Positions 5,853 through 10,790 of a stretch of 10,790 nt of DNA are shown here, in pieces; the stretch's first letter is position 1, and each line of letters opens with the position of its first letter. Under the pieces are notes generated by a model, which was not told the DNA's origin, ran no database searches, and was given only the letters and a program-made list of their open reading frames with translations. The DNA comes from CAYGKP01 sp964350605 (GTDB lineage: Bacteria > Bacteroidota > Bacteroidia > Cytophagales > JAAEPT01). The stretch spans positions 1-10,790 of the forward strand of contig CAYGKP010000076.1 in NCBI GenBank assembly GCA_964350605.1, written 5' to 3'. A program made the translations under genes and the position numbers.

Positions 5853-6808
5853 CGGCTCGCTTTCCAGTCCCGCACTTTGCCCAGCAGCACCTCGCTGATG
5901 CGTTGATAACTCTGGTACGACCAACCTGCCACATGAGGGGTCAGGATGACGCGCGGGTCTTGGATCAGTTTCTCCAGCAGCGCCCGCTCGTCTGGGGCGT
6001 AGCGATCCAATTTTTCGTTCTCCAGGACATCAAGTGCTGCACCAAGCAGCTTGCCCGCCTGTAAACCTGCCCACACTGTGGCCGTCGGCGCGACCTCACC
6101 GCGAGAGGTGTTGATCAAGTAGATCGGTTTTTGGAACTGCGTGAGGTACTCAGCGCGCACCAAACCCTTGGTATCCGGACGCAGGGGAACGTGCAGGCTC
6201 AGAACATCGGCCTCAGAGAAGATGCGACCCATCTCCACCTCCTCAATGCCCGGATGAGCAAAACCGCTCTTCTCTTTGTCATAAACCAGGATTCGACACC
6301 CAAAGCCCATCAGGCGTTTGACCGCCGCTCGGCCCATATTGCCGTAACCAATGATTCCCACGGTTTGGGCACTGAGCTCCATCGAACGGTTCCCCTCCCG
6401 ATCCCAGATGAAGTGATCCAACTGCTGCTTCGCCTTCGCAAACCGATTGAGAAGCGAGAGGGTCAGTCCCACCGTGTGTTCGCCCAGCGCATCGGCATTT
6501 CCCTCGGCGGCATGAAGCACAACCACCCCTTTTGCCTCGGCTTCCGCCACATCAATGAGGTCGAGTCCCGCCCCCGCCCTGGCAATGACTTTCAAACGCG
6601 TCGCTCGGCCAAGCATGCGGCCATCCAGGCGGAACTTGCTGCGCACGACCAGACCATCAGCCTCGGGCAGCGCGGCAATGATCTCCTCCAAAGTGGATTT
6701 GGTTTGGTCGTCCAGCACGTCGCCGTCGGCCATCAAACCTTGGGGCAAGGCAGCGTGGACTTCGTCGACCACCAGCCAGCGAAACGGACGGGAAACTTCC
6801 TGTGTCAT
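5849..6808 (-). CDS. D-isomer-specific 2-hydroxyacid dehydrogenase, phosphoglycerate dehydrogenase-like
   Basis: The product has 319 residues and is cytosolic. It is an NAD-dependent dehydrogenase of the D-2-hydroxyacid family. The nucleotide-binding motif is GYGNMG (residues 154-159), and Asp177 in LVYDKEK is placed to bind the adenosine ribose of NAD. Catalytic residues are visible: Arg236 in NTSRGEV, a Glu near 263 in ALDVLENEK, and His292 in LTPHVAGW. The substrate-side segments VVRSKFRLD and IARAGAGLDLIDV are those of 3-phosphoglycerate dehydrogenases, so the first step of serine synthesis is likely. It lacks the C-terminal ACT domain of long SerA, and no serC is next door, so another hydroxyacid is possible. 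Its ATG (6806-6808) overlaps the mgtE stop by one base (TGATG), suggesting coupled translation. Confidence 0.92.
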   Translation of the reverse strand: MTQEVSRPFRWLVVDEVHAALPQGLMADGDVLDDQTKSTLEEIIAALPEADGLVVRSKFRLDGRMLGRATRLKVIARAGAGLDLIDVAEAEAKGVVVLHAAEGNADALGEHTVGLTLSLLNRFAKAKQQLDHFIWDREGNRSMELSAQTVGIIGYGNMGRAAVKRLMGFGCRILVYDKEKSGFAHPGIEEVEMGRIFSEADVLSLHVPLRPDTKGLVRAEYLTQFQKPIYLINTSRGEVAPTATVWAGLQAGKLLGAALDVLENEKLDRYAPDERALLEKLIQDPRVILTPHVAGWSYQSYQRISEVLLGKVRDWKASR

Positions 6809-8169
6809 CAGTGTGCGATCAGTAGCAAATGGGCCACCAGGAAGTAAACCGTCAACCCCAGCAAATCGTTGATGGTCGTGATGAATGGGCCCGACGCCAG
6901 CGCCGGGTTGATCTTCACCCGGTCGAGTATGAGCGGAGTCACTGTGCCATTCAAGGAAGCCAATACGACGACCGAAAACAGCGCAATTGAGACCGCTACC
7001 GCGATGTAAAGTTCATGCAAGAACAACGAGGCAAACAGGAACACACCGCCCGCCAACACCACACCATTTAATAATCCAACGATCAGTGCCTTAACGACTT
7101 GCGACCAAACGCCTTTGCGGAGTGCGTCGCGGTTGGCTAAACTTTGCACCACCAACGAGGCAGATTGAATGCCCACGTTTCCGCCCGTCGCCGTGATCAG
7201 TGGGACGAAGAAGGCCATCGCGGGCAACACCCGAAGGTCCTCTTCAAACAAGCCCATGAATTGGGCCCCGATCAGACCCCCGGCCATGCCGATCACTAGC
7301 CAAGGCAACCGCGAACGCGCCAAGGTCCAGACGCTGTCGTCGGCCTCAACGTCCTCGGTCACACCCGTCATCAGGTTCCGTTCGCGCTCGGCTTGTTCGG
7401 TCAGAACGTCGACAATGTCATCAATGGTGATTCGCCCAATCAGGTGGCCTTTCACGTCGACAACTGGAAGCGCTTCCAGATCATAGCGACGCATCATGTC
7501 GGCCACTTCCTCATCGGGGGTAAACACCTCCACCGTTTGGGTTTGGGGCACCTGAAGATCGGCGACGAGTGTCTGGGGATCGGAAAGCAACAGCCGTTTG
7601 AGCGGCAGGCGACCAACGAGCTTGTTCTGCCCATCGACGACGTAGACGGTCAGGACCTTTTCCACTGTCTTCGACAAGCGGCGAATCTCCTCAATGCAAT
7701 GGCCAACGGTCCACTCGGCGCGGGCCTTGACCAATTCCTTCGCCATCAGGGCACCCGCCGTACCTTCCTCATACCGAAGTAGTTCACGCAGGTAGCCCGC
7801 CTTCTGGCCGCTCTCGAGCCGGGCGATCACTTCCTCGCGCAAGCGGATGGTGAGTTCGCCCAAGACGTCGGCGGCATCGTCGGAATCCATCAAGTCGACA
7901 TAGCCCGCGATTTGGCGCGGCGGCAAGGTCGAAAGCAGGTCTTCGCGCTCGCCGGGCTCGGTTTCGGCCACAACCTGCGAGGCTTTCTTGGTGGGCATCA
8001 AGGTCCAGAGCTTCCGCTGCTCCTCCTCTTCGAGGTTTCGCAGGATGGTGGCCAGCTCGACTGGGTGCCGCTCATGCACCTCGGAGGCCACAAACCAATC
8101 ATCCGCCGTTTCCTCGGCGAGTGCCACTTGATAGGCCTCGATCAACTCACGTGTCAGCTCGAAGGCCAT
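6808..8169 (-). CDS. mgtE: MgtE, magnesium channel/transporter
   Basis: MgtE is a homodimeric inner-membrane Mg2+ channel gated by cytosolic Mg2+. The protein has 453 residues, the normal size. The acidic superhelical N domain covers about 25-130 (PRQIAGYVDLMDSDDAADVL). Two CBS domains follow at about 142-200 and 205-262 (ALPVVDVKGHLIGRITIDDIVDVL). The membrane domain from about 287 has five helices, with PLITATGGNVGIQSASLVVQ (323-342) and NPALASGPFITTINDLLGL (421-439). Asp435 corresponds to the pore Asp432 of the Thermus thermophilus channel. Acidic residues at the CBS/N-domain interface are plentiful, so Mg2+ feedback gating should be kept. It sits 25 bp after rsmA and overlaps the dehydrogenase start by one base, probably all one transcript. 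The start is ATG 8167-8169. Confidence 0.96.
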   Translation of the reverse strand: MAFELTRELIEAYQVALAEETADDWFVASEVHERHPVELATILRNLEEEEQRKLWTLMPTKKASQVVAETEPGEREDLLSTLPPRQIAGYVDLMDSDDAADVLGELTIRLREEVIARLESGQKAGYLRELLRYEEGTAGALMAKELVKARAEWTVGHCIEEIRRLSKTVEKVLTVYVVDGQNKLVGRLPLKRLLLSDPQTLVADLQVPQTQTVEVFTPDEEVADMMRRYDLEALPVVDVKGHLIGRITIDDIVDVLTEQAERERNLMTGVTEDVEADDSVWTLARSRLPWLVIGMAGGLIGAQFMGLFEEDLRVLPAMAFFVPLITATGGNVGIQSASLVVQSLANRDALRKGVWSQVVKALIVGLLNGVVLAGGVFLFASLFLHELYIAVAVSIALFSVVVLASLNGTVTPLILDRVKINPALASGPFITTINDLLGLTVYFLVAHLLLIAH

Positions 8170-8194
8170 GGTTCGCGGGGTACGGCGGTAGAAA

Positions 8195-8968
8195 CTAGCT
8201 CAGTAGTGGACGATACAAACCAGCGAGTTGGACAAACTCTTGCCAACTCAGCTGCTCGGCGCGGCGGTCGAGGAACACCTCGGTGCCTGCTGGCGCCGCC
8301 GAAGTTAGGGGTTTGAGGGCGTTGCGCAAAGTCTTACGCCGCTGGCCGAAGGCCGTCTTCACCACGCGTTTGAACAGGTCGAAATCAATGTCAGGCGCGG
8401 TCTCCTTTCGAGTGAATCGAAGGACGGCGGACTGAACTTTGGGCGGCGGTAGGAAAGCCGAGGGCGGTACTGAAAGCAGGTTTTCCACCTCGAAGTACGC
8501 CTGGCACAGCGGGCTCAAGAGACCGTAGGTTTTCGAGCCTGGAGGCGCAGCGATGCGGTCAGCGACTTCCTTCTGAACCATGCAGACACATACTGAAATG
8601 TGTTCGCGCAGTTCGAGCATCCGAAAGAACAGCGGCGAGGAGATGTTGTAGGGGTAGTTCCCAATCAAAGCGAAGGACTCGCCGCGCAAGGCGAGCCAAT
8701 CCATCTTCAGGGCATCCCCTTCGATCACCAGGTCCCGCTCGGGCCACCGCGCTTGCAAGTAGGCCACCGATTCGTCGTCGAGTTCAATTGCCTTCAGGTC
8801 CAACTCCGGACGCTCGATCAAGCGTTCGGTCAACACACCCATGCCGGGGCCGATTTCCAAGACTTGGCCTACCCCAGCGGGCAACGCCGCCACAATGCGG
8901 TCCGCATAGCTTTCCTCGACCAGGAAGTGCTGGCCCAATTTCTTCTTAGGGCGAACGGGTGTGGGCAT
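8195..8968 (-). CDS. rsmA: RsmA (KsgA), 16S rRNA adenine dimethyltransferase
   Basis: RsmA adds four methyl groups, from S-adenosylmethionine, to two adjacent adenines near the 3' end of 16S rRNA (A1518/A1519 in E. coli) as a late check on the 30S subunit. The protein has 257 residues. It begins MPTPVRPKKKLGQHFLVEE, where KKxLGQHFL is the family start. The SAM pocket shows EIGPGMG (38-44), Glu62 in IELD and Asp85 in EGDALK. The catalytic motif is NYPYNISS (104-111). FLPPPKVQSAVLRF and FGQRRKTLRNALK are the RNA-binding signatures. I chose the ATG at 8966-8968; the in-frame extension to 9088 would run into pdxA. It leads the minus-strand unit rsmA-mgtE-dehydrogenase and diverges from pdxA across 76 bp. 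Confidence 0.97.
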   Translation of the reverse strand: MPTPVRPKKKLGQHFLVEESYADRIVAALPAGVGQVLEIGPGMGVLTERLIERPELDLKAIELDDESVAYLQARWPERDLVIEGDALKMDWLALRGESFALIGNYPYNISSPLFFRMLELREHISVCVCMVQKEVADRIAAPPGSKTYGLLSPLCQAYFEVENLLSVPPSAFLPPPKVQSAVLRFTRKETAPDIDFDLFKRVVKTAFGQRRKTLRNALKPLTSAAPAGTEVFLDRRAEQLSWQEFVQLAGLYRPLLS

Positions 8969-9044
8969 GGCGCAAGGTAAGTCGCTTTCTTCTGGCCTCG
9001 CTGTTGTGGTTAGGCTGTCGTTCCTTTGTAGGGTGAATGACAAG

Positions 9045-9989
9045 ATGAAAGCATTGCCCCGCCTGGGTTTCTCCCTGGGCGATCCCAACGGGGTCGGTCC
9101 CGAAACGCTGCTTTCGGTCGTGACGAGTAAGGCCCTTTTGGCCCGTTGCCAACCGATCGTCTTCGGCCCGCCGGAGGTGTTGGAATACTATGGCGGCGAC
9201 ACTGCTGACCAGATCAACATTGTCCCTTGTGGCGATTTGGAGTTCACCCCCTCGCCTGGGAAAGCCAGCACCGAGGCCGGACGCGTGGCCTTCGACTCGC
9301 TGGACGCCGCCAGGCAAGCCTGGCTCTCCGGCTCGATTGACGCACTGGTCACTCCGCCAATTAACAAGAAGACCATTATGGCCGCGGGCTTTCCCTTCGC
9401 AGGCCACACTGAGTATTTGGCCCAAGCCGACGGCCACCAACCGCTCATGTTCCTTTGCAGCGGCAAACTGCGGGTCGGGATTGTCACCGCACACGTTCCA
9501 TTAAAAGAGGTCGCCGGACTAATCACCGGGCCAGCCATTCTTGAAAAGGCCCGGCTGATGAACGAAAGCCTGAAGTTGGATTTTGGGATCGCCCAACCTC
9601 GGATCGCGGTACTGGGCCTCAACCCCCATGCGGGCGAAGAAGGCAAGTTGGGCTCCGAGGAACTCGAAATCATCGCCCCCGCCATCGCCGCCTTGCAAAC
9701 CGAAGGCATCGACGCGAAGGGGCCCTACCCCGCTGATGGCTTTTTTGGCCAAAAGGGCTACGAGCAAGTGGATGGCATCTTGGCCATGTATCACGACCAA
9801 GGATTGGCACCGTTCAAGGGCCTCAGCTTTGGCGAAGGAGTGAACTACACGGCGGGCCTCTCGCGCATCCGCACCTCGCCCGACCACGGGACGGCCTTCG
9901 ACATCGCGGGGAAAGGAGTGGCCAATCCGGCATCACTTGGTCACGCCGCGCACCTCGCGCTCGACATCCTCAGCGCCCGGCGCAGGTAG
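9045..9989 (+). CDS. pdxA: PdxA, 4-hydroxythreonine-4-phosphate dehydrogenase
   Basis: PdxA oxidises 4-phosphohydroxy-L-threonine in the DXP-dependent pathway to pyridoxal phosphate; PdxJ uses the product. The protein has 314 residues. It opens with LGFSLGDPNGVGPETLL. His121-Thr122 in FAGHTEYLA should bind the substrate phosphate. The three metal-binding histidines are His150 (TAHVPL), His195 (LNPHAGE) and His250 (YHDQGL). Their spacings of 45 and 55 residues are the same as those of E. coli PdxA (166, 211, 266). SPDHGTAFDIAGKG comes near the end. I chose the ATG at 9045-9047; GTG at 9033 is possible, but the fold begins just after the ATG. It heads the run pdxA-yceD-rpmF, though yceD seems to have its own promoter. 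Confidence 0.97.
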   Translation: MKALPRLGFSLGDPNGVGPETLLSVVTSKALLARCQPIVFGPPEVLEYYGGDTADQINIVPCGDLEFTPSPGKASTEAGRVAFDSLDAARQAWLSGSIDALVTPPINKKTIMAAGFPFAGHTEYLAQADGHQPLMFLCSGKLRVGIVTAHVPLKEVAGLITGPAILEKARLMNESLKLDFGIAQPRIAVLGLNPHAGEEGKLGSEELEIIAPAIAALQTEGIDAKGPYPADGFFGQKGYEQVDGILAMYHDQGLAPFKGLSFGEGVNYTAGLSRIRTSPDHGTAFDIAGKGVANPASLGHAAHLALDILSARRR

Positions 9990-10015
9990 GCGAATCATTC
10001 CACTTTCCTGGGCAG

Positions 10016-10046
10016 TTGGCTGGGCGCGCACAAACCGCTACCTTTG
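10016..10046 (+). promoter_or_regulatory. Bacteroidota-type promoter for yceD-rpmF
   Basis: TTG at 10016-10018 is followed after exactly 20 bp by TACCTTTG (10039-10046), an exact TAnnTTTG -7 box. This is the housekeeping promoter form of Bacteroidota. Transcription should begin near 10050, giving a leader of about 25 bases before the ATG at 10074. The match is direct; activity is inferred. Confidence 0.65.
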
Positions 10047-10073
10047 CAAACTTGAGTCACTTGGGCTCCTGCC

Positions 10074-10607
10074 ATGTCCTTGCTACGCGCCTATACCGTT
10101 GAATTCGCTGGGCTGGAGCTCGGACAACACCAGTTCGACTACCAGCTCGACGATCGCTTTTTCCAAGCGGTCTCGACCGAGTGGCTGCAATCGGGGCAGG
10201 TACGGGCCGAAGTGATGCTGACCAAACAAGAGAACCTGCTCACCTTTCATTTCCAACTCGAAGGCACCGTGCGACTCACCTGCGACCGCAGTCTGGAAGA
10301 ATTCGACCAACCGATTTACGCCGAGCGTCAGCTTCGCGTGAAGTTCGGCGAGGAATTCAAGGAACTCGACGAGGACATCCTGGTCCTACCCATTGGCAGC
10401 CACCAGTTGGATTTGGCCCAGCACCTCTACGATTACGTCTCGCTTTCGGTGCCCATGCGCCGGGTTCACCCCAAGTACGACGACGAGAACGAAGACCAAG
10501 CCGGCTGGAGCTTCACCACCAGCACAGAGGCCCCAGGCAAAGACGACGGCACACCACCTGTCGACGAACGCTGGGAAGCCCTGAAAAAATTGACAAGCGA
10601 TAACTAA
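10074..10607 (+). CDS. yceD: YceD/DUF177 family protein
   Basis: The product has 177 residues and belongs to the YceD (DUF177) family, encoded next to ribosomal protein L32 in most bacteria. In plants and bacteria the family has been linked to 23S rRNA accumulation, but the molecular action is unclear. Visible signatures are the central LEGTVRLTCDRSLEEFDQPI, the acidic VKFGEEFKELDEDILVLP, then LDLAQHLYDYVSLSVPMRRVHP and the final DERWEALKKL. Only one Cys of the usual CxxC is present (CDRS), which I recall as common in this phylum. The start is ATG 10074-10076. The stop is 24 bp before rpmF, which fits co-transcription from the promoter at 10016-10046. Confidence 0.92.
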   Translation: MSLLRAYTVEFAGLELGQHQFDYQLDDRFFQAVSTEWLQSGQVRAEVMLTKQENLLTFHFQLEGTVRLTCDRSLEEFDQPIYAERQLRVKFGEEFKELDEDILVLPIGSHQLDLAQHLYDYVSLSVPMRRVHPKYDDENEDQAGWSFTTSTEAPGKDDGTPPVDERWEALKKLTSDN

Positions 10608-10631
10608 GGCCCAAACCGACAACCAGGAACC

Positions 10632-10790
10632 ATGGCACACCCAAAGAGAAAGATCTCCAAAACCCGCCGCGACAAACGCCGCACCCACTACAAAGCTGCT
10701 GCCCCGACCCTTGCGGTTTGCGCTGCAACTGGCGAGGTACACCGCCGCCACCGTGCGCACTGGCACGAAGGCAAGCTCTACTACAAAGGC
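10632..10790 (+). CDS. rpmF: ribosomal protein L32 (bL32), 5' part
   Basis: The first 53 codons are present and the gene runs off the window. The start MAHPKRKISKTRRDKRRTHY is the classic basic bL32 N-terminus that threads into 23S rRNA. APTLAVCAATGEVHRRHRAH and WHEGKLYYKG follow. A single Cys remains where zinc-binding forms have CxxC, so this is likely the non-zinc form. An AGGA (10625-10628) lies just before the ATG. About 60-65 residues are expected in full. From memory, fatty-acid genes (plsX, fabH) often follow in this phylum. Confidence 0.96.
   Translation, partial: MAHPKRKISKTRRDKRRTHYKAAAPTLAVCAATGEVHRRHRAHWHEGKLYYKG

Noticed and set aside
8969..8990. TACCTTGC on the minus strand before rsmA as a -7 box
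   Set aside because: Two mismatches to TAnnTTTG at the TTTG end and no TTG at the right distance upstream.
9004..9028. Possible pdxA promoter (TTG, then TTCCTTTG)
   Set aside because: The -7 box has a mismatch in the key TA and the spacer is only 14 bp, so it fails the Bacteroidota consensus.

Overview
The window looks like chromosomal core DNA from a high-GC member of the Bacteroidota. Four signs point there. A secreted protein ends in a type IX secretion (T9SS) type A sorting domain. A Bacteroidota-type promoter (TTG-N20-TACCTTTG) lies upstream of yceD-rpmF. The gene orders greA-HIT and pdxA-yceD-rpmF are, from memory, common in that phylum. The RuvC, GreA and HIT proteins also read like Bacteroidota versions. 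I see no rRNA, tRNA, CRISPR array, insertion sequence or phage gene.

Layout. Positions 16-450 (minus) hold the N-terminal part of a membrane protein of the lysylphosphatidylglycerol-synthase TM family, cut short by an in-frame stop. It stands head-to-head with ruvC (plus, to 1012), whose start codon is unclear. ruvC converges on a small mechanosensitive channel gene (1009-1827, minus), with the two stop codons overlapping. Upstream of the channel on the minus strand come a HIT-family protein (1908-2309) and greA (2314-2787), only 4 bases apart. A strong minus-strand terminator (2823-2852) separates greA from a secreted protein with 48-residue ELWxxDGT repeats (2915-4537). A 64-residue membrane protein (4534-4728) overlaps the start of that gene.

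After a 275-bp divergent intergenic region, a plus-strand gene (5004-5852) encodes a cytosolic protein of the periplasmic-binding-protein fold, Ca3427/THI5-like. It meets the last gene of a minus-strand cluster tail-to-tail, again with overlapping stops. That cluster is rsmA/ksgA (8195-8968), mgtE (6808-8169) and a phosphoglycerate-dehydrogenase-like enzyme (5849-6808). Divergent from rsmA run pdxA (9045-9989), yceD/DUF177 (10074-10607) and the start of rpmF (10632 to the window end).

Functionally this is mostly housekeeping: Holliday-junction resolution, osmotic safety valve, transcript-cleavage factor, 16S rRNA dimethylation, Mg2+ uptake, serine or hydroxyacid metabolism, vitamin B6 synthesis and ribosomal protein L32. 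The accessory part is the 2.9-5.9 kb stretch: the T9SS repeat protein, its overlapping small membrane protein and the orphan binding protein. Packing is very tight, with two convergent stop overlaps, one ATGA and one TGATG overlap, and one divergent pair with almost no space between starts. I found no clear new defence or mobile system. The best leads are the small membrane protein/repeat protein pair, the promoter-like box lying upstream of the terminator ahead of greA, and the broken membrane gene at the left edge.
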